Assembly: GCA_002721895.1 (NCBI GenBank)
Contig: PBLV01000006.1
Coordinates: 58,808 to 122,807 of the forward strand
Length of the DNA: 64,000 nt
From: Verrucomicrobiales bacterium
Lineage (GTDB): Bacteria > Verrucomicrobiota > Verrucomicrobiae > Limisphaerales > UBA1100
Direction: 5' to 3'
In this document: positions 8,704 through 19,013 of the stretch, one piece after another
Layout: each line of letters begins with the position of its first letter
Position numbering within the stretch: the stretch's first letter is position 1
The notes under the pieces: generated by a model
What the model was told of the DNA's origin: nothing
The model's database searches: none
Seen by the model: only the letters and a program-made list of their open reading frames with translations
Program-made: the position numbers and the translations under genes

Positions 8704-9833
8704 TGAGCGCAAACAAGGATCACTTTGCTATTATCATGGCTGGCGGTCGTGGCGAACGTTTTTGGCCGCTCAGCCGAGAAAAAACCCCCAAGCAACTCCT
8801 TGCCTTGTTCGACAAGAAATCCTTTCTCCAACACACCTTCGAGCGGGTGAAGCCAGTCGTGCCGGCAAAAAATATCTTTGTCATCACCAATGAATCCCAA
8901 GCTGCGGCCGTCCGAAAACAGCTTCCACGAGTCCCCAAGGAAAATGTCATCGCCGAACCCTGTGGCCGCGACACCTGTGCGGCGGTCGCCTTGGGCGCGG
9001 CACTTGTGGGTGCCCGCTCTATGACCGGCATTATGGCAGTGCTTCCCGCCGACCATGTCATCCCTCAAAAACACGAGAAGAAATTTCAAAAAATCCTGGA
9101 AGAGAATTTTGATCTCGCGGGCCGAGGCCAAGCCATAGCCACCATCGGTATTCCGCCCAGCGAACCCGCCACGGGTTACGGCTACATTCGTGTTGGCGAA
9201 GCCCTACCTGCCCCCCCAGGACGCAAGCCCTACAAGACCACGTTTCATCGAGCTGAGCGTTTTGTCGAAAAACCTCGCTATGAAAAGGCAATTGAATATC
9301 TCAGCAGCGGCCAGTACCGCTGGAACGCCGGCATGTTCGTTTTCTCATTCGCGACCATTACCGAGAGCCTTTTAAAACACCAAAAACCACTGCACGAAGC
9401 CTGCGAACGCTGGTTCAATGCAGCTACCTCTTCCACCAAGCTAAAAAAGGCCTTGGCCAAGGATTATCCTGACTTACGGAAAATTTCCTTCGATTATGGC
9501 GTGATGGAAAACGCCCAGAATATCATCGTTGCTGATGGCAATTTTGATTGGGATGACCTCGGCGCCTGGCCGGCCTTGTCACGCCATTTGAAGGCCGACC
9601 CCGAAGGCAACTGCGCGGAGGCGGACTTCATTCATGTTGACGCCTCCAGAAATGTCATTTTCGACACCCGGGAAAAGAAAAACCGGAGGCCCATTACCCT
9701 TGTTGGCCTACGCGACTGCGTGGTGGTTATGACGGATGATACCACTCTGGTCGCCCACAAGCGGGCCACCCATAAAATGCGCGACCTCGTCGCCAAGCTC
9801 GCCGAATCCAAGGCACACAAACATCTCGTCTAG
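8703..9833 (+). CDS. Mannose-1-phosphate guanylyltransferase
   Basis: Makes GDP-mannose from mannose 1-phosphate and GTP for glycan synthesis. The nucleotidyltransferase signature AGGRGERFWPLSREKTPKQ lies at about 13-31, with LPADHVI, FVEKP and WNAGMFVF following, and a C-terminal region with VMENAQNI and WDDLGAW. 376 residues correspond to a single-domain enzyme without the fused isomerase cupin of long ManC proteins. Last gene of the nadC run; its TAG lies 4 bp from the end of the convergent rnd gene. Confidence 0.92.
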   Translation: MSANKDHFAIIMAGGRGERFWPLSREKTPKQLLALFDKKSFLQHTFERVKPVVPAKNIFVITNESQAAAVRKQLPRVPKENVIAEPCGRDTCAAVALGAALVGARSMTGIMAVLPADHVIPQKHEKKFQKILEENFDLAGRGQAIATIGIPPSEPATGYGYIRVGEALPAPPGRKPYKTTFHRAERFVEKPRYEKAIEYLSSGQYRWNAGMFVFSFATITESLLKHQKPLHEACERWFNAATSSTKLKKALAKDYPDLRKISFDYGVMENAQNIIVADGNFDWDDLGAWPALSRHLKADPEGNCAEADFIHVDASRNVIFDTREKKNRRPITLVGLRDCVVVMTDDTTLVAHKRATHKMRDLVAKLAESKAHKHLV

Positions 9834-9837
9834 CGCG

Positions 9838-10980
9838 CTATATCGCCAACAATTCGCGCTGCCAAGGAAGCACGTAGGTCGAGTACTCCTCCTCGTCGAG
9901 AGCCAGAGCCATCAGGGTGGCTCGACTGGCGATAATGGTGGGGTCAATTTCCAAATTCTCTGCGTGCCGGTCCCTGCGCTCCTGCAGCTCGCCAAAGCGC
10001 TTTTTCTGCTTCGCGGTGACGTTTCGACGCGGAGGAGGCTTGACTGGTTGCGGGCAATCACTTGCAGGGATGTCAATCCCTCTTCCGATGGCATCGAGAA
10101 TGGACAATCTTCGCCGTTCCGGGATTTTGCGAGGCAATAACGGCCGACAGTCCCCTCCCGCCGCCGCAACAGACGAAAGTTTTAACATAAGATCATGAGA
10201 CAAAACAAAAAATGGAGGACGACTCCGCCTCACGGCCTCCTTTTCACGCCATTGCCATAATTCTCGCAGAACAGCTAGAGACGCCGGGGACAATCTGTTG
10301 CTCCCCTTGATCCGCCAAATCCTATCTTCGTCGGGCCCGGGTAAGTTGGTGTTGTCCACAATCAACTGCCGACACTCCTGACGGTGCCATTCTTCCCGGC
10401 CTTTTTCGCGCAATTCATCACGCAACTTTTCCACCAACGAATCAAGGTGTAAGACATCGTTGCGTGCATATTCCTCCATCTGTGGCGTCAGTGGACGCCG
10501 AGCCCAATTGGCCTTTTGCGATCCTTTTTCAAGGGTGACACCCAGATAATGTTGAACCAAATCTGCCAGCCCAAACTTTTCACGACCCACCAATCTCGCC
10601 GCCAGCATCGTGTCAAAAATTTGATCCGGGACAAAATCATGTCCACCTTGGAGCAGCCGCAAATCATAATCCGCCCCGTGCATCAAAAGCTCCCGTCCAG
10701 CCAAAGCCCCCCAGAAACCTGCCAGTTCCACACCGCACAATGGGTCCACCAGTTCAATCCGTCCCGGAATGCCCACCTGAATCAGGCACAGTTTCTCCGG
10801 ATACGAATGCAAGCTGTCCGCCTCGGTGTCAATGGCCAGCCAATCCGCATCCCGAAGTACCTCAACAAAATTCGCCAATGATTCGGCGCGATCGATCACC
10901 CCGTCAGTAAATCGAACCACCCTCAAGCCGTCGAGCGCAACCCCTGAATAGTTTTTCACCACCCTGTGAAAACTCTCCAT
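9838..10980 (-). CDS. rnd: Ribonuclease D
   Basis: A 3'-5' exoribonuclease for tRNA 3' ends and other small RNAs. The DEDDy exonuclease motifs are all present: DTEAD at 51-55, HGADYDLRLL at 101-110, and YARND at 171-175. An HRDC domain follows at about 210-290 (LSPASLAVLRELWQWREKEAVRRSRPP). Length 380 matches RNase D. It lies next to a tRNA-Ser gene on the opposite strand, 44 bp away, which may be coincidence. Confidence 0.93.
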   Translation of the reverse strand: MESFHRVVKNYSGVALDGLRVVRFTDGVIDRAESLANFVEVLRDADWLAIDTEADSLHSYPEKLCLIQVGIPGRIELVDPLCGVELAGFWGALAGRELLMHGADYDLRLLQGGHDFVPDQIFDTMLAARLVGREKFGLADLVQHYLGVTLEKGSQKANWARRPLTPQMEEYARNDVLHLDSLVEKLRDELREKGREEWHRQECRQLIVDNTNLPGPDEDRIWRIKGSNRLSPASLAVLRELWQWREKEAVRRSRPPFFVLSHDLMLKLSSVAAAGGDCRPLLPRKIPERRRLSILDAIGRGIDIPASDCPQPVKPPPRRNVTAKQKKRFGELQERRDRHAENLEIDPTIIASRATLMALALDEEEYSTYVLPWQRELLAI

Positions 10981-11024
10981 TGTGACTGGCCGAAGCTCTG
11001 CGCGTGCGATACATTGCCGGGGAC

Positions 11025-11119
11025 GGAAGGGTGGCTGAGTCCGGTTTAAGGCACTCGACTCGAAATCGAGCGTGCGGCCAAAAGCTGCACCGGGGGTTCG
11101 AATCCCTCCCCTTCCGCCA
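11025..11119 (+). tRNA. tRNA-Ser (anticodon CGA)
   Basis: Acceptor stem GGAAGGG (11025-11031) pairs with CCCTTCC (11109-11115), followed by discriminator G and an encoded CCA. The anticodon arm CTCGA-CTCGAAA-TCGAG gives CGA. A long variable arm, GTGCGGC/GCTGCAC with one G-U pair, marks class II serine tRNA. The T arm reads GGGGG-TTCGAAT-CCCTC. It decodes UCG. A TACATT at 11010-11015 could be a -10 box, without a good -35. Confidence 0.97.
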
Positions 11120-11124
11120 TTTGA

Positions 11125-12240
11125 CTACTTTCCCAACTCCTGCTCCAACGCCTTTAGGAATTGCGCCACGTTTTCCGTCTGACAGGAATGCCCCATCAAA
11201 CCAACGCGCCAGACCTTGCCTTTTAGCGGTCCCAAACCGGGCCCTACTTCAATGCCATGATTGTCTAACAAACCGCCTCTTACAGCTGCCTCATCCACTC
11301 CTTCAGGAACATTAACCGCGTTGAGCTGCCACAATTGATGCCCCACTTGGGACGCGATACCCAAGCCCAGTCCTTCCAGTCCCTCGCGCAGTTTCCCATG
11401 ATTTTCCTCATGGCGTCGCCAGCGGCCTTCCAGCCCCTCCTCCAGTACCAGCCGCAGTGATTCATGCAAACCGTACCCCATGCTGATCGGCGCAGTATGA
11501 TGATAAACCCGCGTCCCGTCCCCCCAGTAATTGGCCAACAAGTTGACATCCAAATACCAGCTCTGCACGGCGACGCCCCGTGATTTCACAACATCCATCG
11601 CCCGGTCACTCAGGGAAACCGGCGCAAGCCCCGGCGGGCAGCTCAAGCATTTCTGGGTGCCGCTGTAGACAGCATCCACTCCCCACTCGTCTACTCGTAC
11701 CGGACATCCACCCAGTGATGTCACGGCATCCAGCAACAACAGTGCCCCGGCCTTATGAGCAATTCTTGAAATTTCCTCCACTGGCGTTAATGCGCCGGTT
11801 GAAGTTTCCGCGTGAACCAAAGCCACGATCTTGGGCTGTCCTCCCTCAACCGCCCTGGCTATTTGTTCAGGCTCAATGATCCGGCCCCACTCTGCCTCAA
11901 CCGTCACCACATTGGCCCCGCAGCGCCGCGCCACATCCGTCATGCGCGTCCCAAACACTCCGTTCACGCCAATCACCACCTCATCCCCGGGCTCGATCAA
12001 GTTCGCAAAACAAAATTCCATTCCAGCACTCCCTGTGCCGCTGACTGGGAAGGTCATCTCATTCTCGGTCAGGAAAGTCTTTCGCAGCATTCCCTTGATC
12101 TCCTCCATCATTTCCACAAAGGAAGGATCCAAATGCCCCACCAACGGCTGACTCATAGCCTCCAGCACCGAGGGCGGCACATCACTTGGGCCCGGGCCCA
12201 TGAGAATACGCTTGGGAGGGGAAAACTTTTCAGGTGTCAT
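11125..12240 (-). CDS. Alanine/serine-glyoxylate aminotransferase (class V)
   Basis: A PLP enzyme that transaminates glyoxylate to glycine with alanine or serine as donor. From the ATG at 12240 (371 residues) the N-terminus reads [17 protein letters not shown], and the PLP-binding lysine is Lys197 in [26 protein letters not shown] and LVHAETSTG are family segments. A frame to 12324 lacks family similarity at its start. It is divergent from glcD with 74 bp between, so it probably removes the glyoxylate made by GlcDEF. Donor preference cannot be fixed from sequence. Confidence 0.9.
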   Translation of the reverse strand: MTPEKFSPPKRILMGPGPSDVPPSVLEAMSQPLVGHLDPSFVEMMEEIKGMLRKTFLTENEMTFPVSGTGSAGMEFCFANLIEPGDEVVIGVNGVFGTRMTDVARRCGANVVTVEAEWGRIIEPEQIARAVEGGQPKIVALVHAETSTGALTPVEEISRIAHKAGALLLLDAVTSLGGCPVRVDEWGVDAVYSGTQKCLSCPPGLAPVSLSDRAMDVVKSRGVAVQSWYLDVNLLANYWGDGTRVYHHTAPISMGYGLHESLRLVLEEGLEGRWRRHEENHGKLREGLEGLGLGIASQVGHQLWQLNAVNVPEGVDEAAVRGGLLDNHGIEVGPGLGPLKGKVWRVGLMGHSCQTENVAQFLKALEQELGK

Positions 12241-12314
12241 CGGCGTGACCCTAGCCACATCTCTCGACACCGGCAATGGTTTTGGGCAAATTCGTCCGCC
12301 AACAAACAATCTCC

Positions 12315-13748
12315 ATGCCCTCAACCAATCTCATCGAGGAATTGCGCGCCATCGTGGGTGAAGACGGCATTGTCTCCAATGAGCAGGAACTCCTTGTCTA
12401 CGAATGCGACGCCTACACACTCCAGAAAAACCTCCCCACTGCCGTCGTTCTCCCTCAAACCACGGACCAAGTTGCAGCCATTGCCAAGCTTTGCAATCGC
12501 CTGAAAATCCCGGTGATCCCCCGCGGCGCTGGAACGAGTCTTAGCGGATCCGTGCTGGCGATTGACGGCGGTGTCATGATCGCCCTCACCCGCATGAATC
12601 GCGTATTGGAAATTGATGCCCGCAACCGTCGTGCCCTAGTCGAAGCCGGCTGCGTAAATGCCTGGATCACCCGCGATGCCGCCCCACACGGCCTATTTTA
12701 CGCACCCGATCCCTCCAGCCAACCCGCCTGCACCATAGGGGGAAATGTGGCCACCAACTCTGGTGGCCCGCACACCCTTAAGAATGGGGTTACTACCAAC
12801 CACGTGCTTGGCTATGAAATAGTGCTGCCCGATGGTTCGATCGAATGGCTTGGCGTCACGCCTAATGGCGGCGAGGACGTGCCCGGCTATGACCTACGCG
12901 GCGCGGCCATCGGCTGCGAAGGCATGTTTGGCATAGTCACGCGTGTGCTGGTGCGGCTAATGAAAACACCCCCTGCATTCAAAACTTTCCTCGGAATATT
13001 CGAGAGTGTTGATAAAGCCAGTCAAACAGTCAGTGACATCATCAGCGCAGGCATAGTGCCCGGGGCCTTGGAAATGATGGACCAGCTCATCACTCGCGCT
13101 GTGGAGGAAGCGTATCAATTCGGTTTCCCGCTGGATGCCGGCGCGGTGCTCATCGTGGAACTTGATGGGCTGCCCGCGGGCGTTGAGGCGCAGGGCGAAC
13201 AAGTTGAAAAAATTTGCCGCAACAACGGAGCCCGCGAGGTACGGGTGGCCAAGGACGACTCCGAACGGGCTGCCATTTGGAAATGCCGGAAACGCGCCTT
13301 TGGCGCCATTGGCCGACTGAGCCCAAATTACGTCACGCAAGACGGGGTGGTACCACGCAGCAAACTACCCGAGATGATGCGCTTCATTCGTGCCACCAGC
13401 AAGAAGTACAACCTCCGCATCCCCAACGTGTTCCACGCCGGTGACGGCAATCTTCACCCACTTATTTTGTTTGATGAACGTCGCGAGGGTGAAGTGCAGC
13501 GAGCTCTCGAGGCAGGTCACGACATACTCGAAAAATGCATCGCCTTGGGCGGCAGTGTCACTGGCGAACACGGTATCGGAGCGGAAAAAATTGATTTCAT
13601 GCCCAAGCAGTTCTCCGCGGATGATCTGGATGCCATGCAAACCCTACGTCGCGCCTTCGACCCCGAGCAACGATTCAATCCCCACAAAATGTTCCCCGGC
13701 GCCAAGCGCTGTGCGGAGTTCGCCCCACGCAAACAGGCAGCAGCATGA
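12315..13748 (+). CDS. glcD: Glycolate oxidase subunit GlcD (FAD)
   Basis: FAD subunit of membrane-linked glycolate dehydrogenase, oxidising glycolate to glyoxylate. [11 protein letters not shown] (PP-loop FAD binding), [19 protein letters not shown], the C-terminal HAGDGNLHP and GEHGIGAEK are all present. I take the ATG at 12315 (477 residues) over an upstream ATG at 12276, because the family begins near [10 protein letters not shown]. Its stop overlaps glcE by 4 bp (ATGA). A D-lactate role is possible, but the D-E-F set favours glycolate. Confidence 0.93.
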   Translation: MPSTNLIEELRAIVGEDGIVSNEQELLVYECDAYTLQKNLPTAVVLPQTTDQVAAIAKLCNRLKIPVIPRGAGTSLSGSVLAIDGGVMIALTRMNRVLEIDARNRRALVEAGCVNAWITRDAAPHGLFYAPDPSSQPACTIGGNVATNSGGPHTLKNGVTTNHVLGYEIVLPDGSIEWLGVTPNGGEDVPGYDLRGAAIGCEGMFGIVTRVLVRLMKTPPAFKTFLGIFESVDKASQTVSDIISAGIVPGALEMMDQLITRAVEEAYQFGFPLDAGAVLIVELDGLPAGVEAQGEQVEKICRNNGAREVRVAKDDSERAAIWKCRKRAFGAIGRLSPNYVTQDGVVPRSKLPEMMRFIRATSKKYNLRIPNVFHAGDGNLHPLILFDERREGEVQRALEAGHDILEKCIALGGSVTGEHGIGAEKIDFMPKQFSADDLDAMQTLRRAFDPEQRFNPHKMFPGAKRCAEFAPRKQAAA

Positions 13749-14638
13749 CGCTCACCGCGGAAAGTTTCGAGAAACTACAGAAATCGTTGCCGAATGCGCG
13801 CGATGTGACGTCGTTTGACTTGTCAGCCATCAATCAACTCGTCGAACACGTCCCGGAAGATATGACCGCAACAGTACAGGCGGGCATGTCAGTGGCAGCT
13901 TTCCAAGCAAATCTGGCCAATTACGGTCAATGGCTGCCAATCGACCCGCCGCAGCCCGAAGTTACATCGATTGGTGCGCTTCTCGGAGGAAATGCCAATG
14001 GACCACGGCGGTTTGGTTTCGGTACCATCCGGGATTGGCTGATTGGTGTGACCGTGTTGCTGCCGGACGGGCGACTGGTTCGTAACGGCGGAAAGGTGGT
14101 CAAGAATGTCGCAGGCTTCGATCTGTGCAAGCTTTTCGTCGGAAGTCGTGGCACGTTGGGTGTGATTGTTGAGGCCACCTTCAAGTTATTGCCGCTGCCT
14201 GAGTCGGAAGTTTTTTTGCGTTGTGAATGCGAGTCACTTGAAGAGGCGAAAATTTTAATCGAACGTATTTGGGCCTCGGACTTGCAGCCCAGCGTGCTTG
14301 ACCTGCATCACCTCGAAAGCGGCTCATTGACATTGGTGCTGGGCCTCTCCGGCGCCAAGGCAGATGTCGATATGCAGGTGGAGGGCGCAGATAAAATGAA
14401 AATCAACAAGCCCGGCGACTTGGCGCATGATGGCTCCTTTCGCTCAAAATCCCATGCATTTGCAGCTGCGCCTCCGGACAAACTCTTTGAACAACTGCAA
14501 GACATCAAGCCATTCATCGCCCGTGCAGGTAATGGCATCTATTATTTCAGGGGCGAACCGATCCCTCACAAACCTTCTGCCTTGGAGCAACGCATCAAGG
14601 GCTCCTTTGATCCCAACGGCATTTTGCCCGCGCCATGA
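13745..14638 (+). CDS. glcE: Glycolate oxidase subunit GlcE (FAD-binding)
   Basis: Second flavin subunit of glycolate dehydrogenase. It keeps the FAD-binding segments LPIDPPQPEVTSIGALLGGN and GNANGPRRFGFGTIRDWLIG, then GGKVVKNVAGFDLCKLFVGSRGTLGVI. At 297 residues it is short compared with GlcD and fits GlcE. It is joined by 4-bp overlaps to glcD upstream and glcF downstream. Confidence 0.92.
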   Translation: MTLTAESFEKLQKSLPNARDVTSFDLSAINQLVEHVPEDMTATVQAGMSVAAFQANLANYGQWLPIDPPQPEVTSIGALLGGNANGPRRFGFGTIRDWLIGVTVLLPDGRLVRNGGKVVKNVAGFDLCKLFVGSRGTLGVIVEATFKLLPLPESEVFLRCECESLEEAKILIERIWASDLQPSVLDLHHLESGSLTLVLGLSGAKADVDMQVEGADKMKINKPGDLAHDGSFRSKSHAFAAAPPDKLFEQLQDIKPFIARAGNGIYYFRGEPIPHKPSALEQRIKGSFDPNGILPAP

Positions 14639-15873
14639 ACGACGAACGATTCATAGATGAGGAGAAATCTCTGGCCTGTGTGCATTGCGGGCTGTGCCTG
14701 TCCGCGTGTCCCACATATCTGGAGACGGGCAACGAAAACGATTCGCCTCGTGGACGCGTTTATCTCATGCGCGCATTGCAGGCCGGACGGTTACAGCTGG
14801 AAGATGCCGCAGTGCGCCACATTGATCTGTGCCTAGGCTGTCGTGCCTGCGAGACGGCCTGCCCCAGTGGTGTTGAGTATGGCCATCTTCTTGAACACAC
14901 GCGCGACCACGTGGAACAGCATTACAAGAGATCCTGGTTCCAAACATTTTTGCGCCGATTTGCTATCGAAAAGATTTTCCCGTTCCCGGGCCGAATGAAA
15001 TGGGCCCTATTGCCCGCGAGATTGATCAAATACCTTCATCTCCAATGGCTTCTGCCTCGCTTCGCACGGGAAGCCTTCGATTTGGTCCCGGACTTCAGGA
15101 AGACAGCCCCCCTGCCCAGTCGTAGTGAAACCACAGTGACGCCGCCTCGTGGCCATGTGGGTTTCATCGAAGGCTGCGTAATGCAGGTGATGTTTGGTGA
15201 GACCAATCGCACCTCGGTCAATTTGCTCAATAACGCAGGCTGGTCCGTGCACAATCCTGACGGGCAAGGCTGCTGCGGTGCCTTGTATGCCCACAGTGGG
15301 CAGCTTGAGTTGGCCCGGGAATGTGCCCGGCGCAATATTGCTGTCTTTGAGACGTTAAAACTGGATGCCATCATCATTAACGCTGCCGGTTGCGGCAGCA
15401 CTTTGAAGGAATATGACCAGCTTCTTGCCGAGGATAGCGATTGGGCTGAGCGGGCAATGGCATTTAGCAACAAGGTGAAGGACTTGACTGAATGGCTGGA
15501 AGAAAGCCAGTTTGCGAGCAATGGCTCAGGCGAAAAGGTGACCTATCACGATGCCTGCCATTTGGCGCACCCGCAAGGCATCACGGCAGAGCCGCGGGCC
15601 TTGGTCCGGGCAGTGGCGGGCGATCGTTTCGTGGAACTGCCTGAATCAGAGATCTGCTGCGGCAGTGCAGGCAGCTACAACCTTACTGAGCCCGGGATGG
15701 CCGCGCGCCTGCAAAAACGCAAGATTGACAACATTCTCGCCACTGGCGCAGACGTGGTCGTCACCTCAAACCCCGGCTGCCAACTCCAAATTCAAGCCGG
15801 CCTAAAAAAAACCGGTTCCAAAATGCGAGTAATGCATATTGCGGATTACCTCCTCAACGCCCGCGACGAATAA
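14635..15873 (+). CDS. glcF: Glycolate oxidase iron-sulfur subunit GlcF
   Basis: Carries electrons from the flavin subunits to the quinone pool. Two 4Fe-4S ferredoxin motifs are visible: Cys15, 18, 21, 25 and Cys66, 69, 72, 76. Two CCG domains follow, with QGCCGALYAHSG near 212 and EICCGSAGSYNLTEPGMA near 340. 412 residues, typical. Its last 20 bp overlap the 3' end of the convergent D-aminoacylase gene. Confidence 0.94.
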   Translation: MNDERFIDEEKSLACVHCGLCLSACPTYLETGNENDSPRGRVYLMRALQAGRLQLEDAAVRHIDLCLGCRACETACPSGVEYGHLLEHTRDHVEQHYKRSWFQTFLRRFAIEKIFPFPGRMKWALLPARLIKYLHLQWLLPRFAREAFDLVPDFRKTAPLPSRSETTVTPPRGHVGFIEGCVMQVMFGETNRTSVNLLNNAGWSVHNPDGQGCCGALYAHSGQLELARECARRNIAVFETLKLDAIIINAAGCGSTLKEYDQLLAEDSDWAERAMAFSNKVKDLTEWLEESQFASNGSGEKVTYHDACHLAHPQGITAEPRALVRAVAGDRFVELPESEICCGSAGSYNLTEPGMAARLQKRKIDNILATGADVVVTSNPGCQLQIQAGLKKTGSKMRVMHIADYLLNARDE

Positions 15874-17410
15874 TTTGCCCCGGCCCCGAGCCATTGTGGC
15901 GATCCTTTTCCACTACAGCCCGACCATTCACGAGAACAAGCTGGAAGCCGGTTGAGTACTGGTGCGGCTTACTAAAAGTCGAATGATCCTGAACTTCCTC
16001 GGGATCAAACACCACCACATCCGCCCACGAGCCCTTTTTTAGTGTTCCTCGGTTCGCCAATTTGAACGTTTGTGCAGGTAGCGAAGTCATCCGCCTAACG
16101 GCATCTTCCAGAGTCAGCACATTTTGCTCCCTGACGTAGCGCGCCAAAATTCTGGCTGCGTTGCCATATCCGCGAGGATGTGGCACGCCGTTCTTGAATA
16201 CGCGAACGCTGCTGTCTGAAGCGAACATCGTGTGGGGATTTCGCATGAACGCTCGGGCATCATCCTCGTGCATCCCGTGAAAAACGCCACTGGCACCCCC
16301 GTTCTTCTCAATCCAAAAAATCAGTTCAATTTGCTGCTCCAGTGAATTCACGCCATATTTTCTTTGAGCAGCTTGAACTATATTCAAGCCGTTCAGTCCG
16401 GGTTCATGGCGAAAGTTCGCAATCACTGCGTAGTCATAGGAATCGCGCCCCTTGTCGCGAATCCTTTCCTTCATCTGTTTCACAAGGACAGATTTCTTTC
16501 CCGGATAATTAAGCAATTTTGAAAATTCCCCGCGCCCGGCCCGGCGTGCCTCGCTGGGAATCAGTTGTTGGATTCCAGTGCTGGATGCCGTGTAGGCATA
16601 CTGGTCGTGTGTTAACAGCAGCCCCGCCGCACGCATCCCATCCAAGCGGCTTAACAATTGCTTATGCTTTCCCCACATTGATTTGCCTCCGAGCTTCAAA
16701 TGGGAAATATGAGTCGGGAGGCCAGCTTCTCGCCCAATGAGGCCAACCTCGTCAACCGCCTTGAAAATCTCCTTTCCCTCACTCCTCATGTGGCTGACAT
16801 AGATACCTCCATGCATGGACACCACTTTAGCGAGGGCCACAAGCTCCTCGGTCTTGGCGTATGTGCCCGGCAAATAAATCAACCCAGTAGACATTCCCAG
16901 TGCGCCATCTTTCATGGCTTGAGCAACAAGTGCCGACATGGCCGACATTTCCTTCGCTGTGGGTGGGCGCAGGAATGATCCTCCCATGACCTGTCGCCTT
17001 ACTGTCCCATGCCCAATTAGGCTTGCCACGTTTGGAGAGAATCCTTTCTGTCCAAGCCGCCCAAAGAACTTTGCGAGATTCAATTGAGAGGATCCGCAAT
17101 TTCCAAGCACCAGTGTCGTGACGCCCATCGCCAAGAAAGCCTTGGCCGCGGGATGATGCTCAATGTTTTCCGCGTGGGTATGAACGTCAATAAACCCCGG
17201 GGCAATCACCGCGCCTTTAACATCCAAAACCTTTTTGGATTTTCCGGCAATATCTCCAACCGCAACGATTCGCCCTTCCTGAATTCCCACTCCTCCCCGG
17301 TAAGCCTTTCTGCCCGAGCCATCCACAATGAGTCCGTTGGAAAGGACCAAGTCAAACGGAGCGGCAAACACATTTGCCGCCGCCAAGAAAATGATGAGTC
17401 GAAAAGACAC
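15854..17410 (-). CDS. N-acyl-D-amino-acid deacylase, exported
   Basis: Amidohydrolase-superfamily enzyme expected to remove the acyl group from N-acyl-D-amino acids. A signal peptide covers residues 1-16. The metal site shows GFIDVHTHAE, and downstream come HMRSEG, THISHLKLGG and ASDSSVRVFKNG, the usual D-aminoacylase segments. 518 residues. The start is GTG. It lies 35 bp after gcvH on the same strand, so it may be cotranscribed, but a functional link is not clear. Export suggests action on cell-wall or environmental D-amino-acid derivatives. Confidence 0.87.
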   Translation of the reverse strand: MSFRLIIFLAAANVFAAPFDLVLSNGLIVDGSGRKAYRGGVGIQEGRIVAVGDIAGKSKKVLDVKGAVIAPGFIDVHTHAENIEHHPAAKAFLAMGVTTLVLGNCGSSQLNLAKFFGRLGQKGFSPNVASLIGHGTVRRQVMGGSFLRPPTAKEMSAMSALVAQAMKDGALGMSTGLIYLPGTYAKTEELVALAKVVSMHGGIYVSHMRSEGKEIFKAVDEVGLIGREAGLPTHISHLKLGGKSMWGKHKQLLSRLDGMRAAGLLLTHDQYAYTASSTGIQQLIPSEARRAGRGEFSKLLNYPGKKSVLVKQMKERIRDKGRDSYDYAVIANFRHEPGLNGLNIVQAAQRKYGVNSLEQQIELIFWIEKNGGASGVFHGMHEDDARAFMRNPHTMFASDSSVRVFKNGVPHPRGYGNAARILARYVREQNVLTLEDAVRRMTSLPAQTFKLANRGTLKKGSWADVVVFDPEEVQDHSTFSKPHQYSTGFQLVLVNGRAVVEKDRHNGSGPGQIIRRGR

Positions 17411-17445
17411 CCGTTCTATATTACTTAAGCAGGGTCAGCCAACAG

Positions 17446-17826
17446 TCAGCTTTCCCCGATCTCGCTGGCATAACCAGCCGCATCCAGCAATGATTCGGAT
17501 GGCGCACTGATTTTCATCTTAAAAAACCATCCATCGCCGTAAGGGTCGTCATTCACGAGGCCCGGGTTGTCTGTCAGCGCGGGATTAACCTCCAAGACTT
17601 CGCCGTCCGCGGGGGAATAAATCTCACTGGCTGACTTCACGGATTCCACCACGGCGCAATTGCCTCCGGCCTCCAGCTGCCTTCCCACTTCAGGCAGCTC
17701 AACAAATACTATGTCTGTCAATTCCTCCTGGGCATGATCAGTGATGCCCACCGTGCCGGTTTCGGCCTCAACGGAAAGCCATTCATGGCTGGTTGCGTAT
17801 TTTAGATTTTCCGGAATCCTGCTCAT
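17446..17826 (-). CDS. gcvH: Glycine cleavage system H protein
   Basis: Lipoylated carrier that shuttles the aminomethyl group between the P, T and L proteins. The lipoyl lysine is Lys64 in [14 protein letters not shown], the expected place. [29 protein letters not shown] and [14 protein letters not shown] match the family. 126 residues. It lies 5 bp after gcvT. gcvP is not in the window. Confidence 0.96.
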   Translation of the reverse strand: MSRIPENLKYATSHEWLSVEAETGTVGITDHAQEELTDIVFVELPEVGRQLEAGGNCAVVESVKSASEIYSPADGEVLEVNPALTDNPGLVNDDPYGDGWFFKMKISAPSESLLDAAGYASEIGES

Positions 17827-17831
17827 GAATG

Positions 17832-19007
17832 TTAATCCTTCGGTTTATAAAACGGCTTCTTCACCACCTCGGCAGGCACGTTGCGGTTGCGAATGTTCAC
17901 CTCCAGCTTGGTGCCCAAACCGGCGAAGCTGGATTGCACTAGGGCCAGCCCAATTCCGATCCCCAGCGAAGGGCTTTGATTGCCGCTGGTCACTTTGCCA
18001 ATCATGTTCAAGTCGCCGGTATTCCAAACCGTGTCCCGCCCCCAAATGGTATATTCGGCGCGCGGCGGGGGCGCTTTATCCGTGAGCTGAAACGCCACAC
18101 ATTTGCGGTTGGGTTTCATTTCCTTTTGGTTCGCCAATTCAAAACTGCCAACAAACTCACCTTTGCCCAGCTTCACAAAATAACCCAAGCCCGCTTCAAG
18201 GGGTGTGATTTGCTCCGATAGTTCATGGCCATAAAGTGGATATCCCATTTCCAGCCGTAACGTATCGCGAGCTCCCAGTCCACAGGGTTTGAGCCCCTCC
18301 GACTCGCCCGCGGTCAACAATCGATTCCAGACATCACCAATACATTCGGCGGGCGCAATCACCTCAAACCCATCCTCTCCCGTGTACCCTGTGCGCGCCA
18401 CATAGACATCCCTGTTGCCCAGCGCGAATGCCTCAATCTCGTTCTTTTGAAGGTCCGATGGCCGGTCCACCTTAATCAGGCCGTTGCCGCCAATCGCATC
18501 GCTCAAGATTTTTTCAGAAGCCCGCCCCTGCAATGCCACCGCACCAAAATCTTGCGAGACATTCTTTAGCACCACTCGGTTCGACTGCCCAAATTCCTCC
18601 AGTTTTTCCTCCAGCCAAAGCATATCCCGCCCTGTCCGGGAAGCATTGACCACCAGCAGGAATGTCTCGGCCCCGATTCGATACACATATAGATCGTCCA
18701 GCACGCCACCAACTTCGTTGCACATCAGCGAATACTGCGCTTGGCCCGTTTCCAGCGTAGACACGTCATTGGTCAACACCCAATTCAGGAAATCCGCCGC
18801 TCGCAGCCCATTGATCCAAATCTCCCCCATATGGGATATATCGAACAAGCCAGCCGCTTTACGAACCGAGTGATGTTCTTCCACAATGCCGGAATACTTG
18901 ACCGGCATCTCCCAATGCTCGAAGTCAACCATCTGTCCCCCCAGCCGGACATGTGCAGCATGCAAAGGCGATCGCCGCAGGCGCGTGGTTGTTGCGCGCT
19001 CTTCCAT
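17832..19007 (-). CDS. gcvT: Glycine cleavage system T protein (aminomethyltransferase)
   Basis: Transfers the methylene unit of glycine to tetrahydrofolate with release of ammonia. Family segments: [63 protein letters not shown] and [20 protein letters not shown]. 391 residues, slightly long. It lies 6 bp after the flavin reductase gene and 5 bp before gcvH. No glycine riboswitch is visible ahead of the run. It would use glycine made by the neighbouring glyoxylate aminotransferase. Confidence 0.95.
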   Translation of the reverse strand: MEERATTTRLRRSPLHAAHVRLGGQMVDFEHWEMPVKYSGIVEEHHSVRKAAGLFDISHMGEIWINGLRAADFLNWVLTNDVSTLETGQAQYSLMCNEVGGVLDDLYVYRIGAETFLLVVNASRTGRDMLWLEEKLEEFGQSNRVVLKNVSQDFGAVALQGRASEKILSDAIGGNGLIKVDRPSDLQKNEIEAFALGNRDVYVARTGYTGEDGFEVIAPAECIGDVWNRLLTAGESEGLKPCGLGARDTLRLEMGYPLYGHELSEQITPLEAGLGYFVKLGKGEFVGSFELANQKEMKPNRKCVAFQLTDKAPPPRAEYTIWGRDTVWNTGDLNMIGKVTSGNQSPSLGIGIGLALVQSSFAGLGTKLEVNIRNRNVPAEVVKKPFYKPKD

Positions 19008-19013
19008 TCTAGT

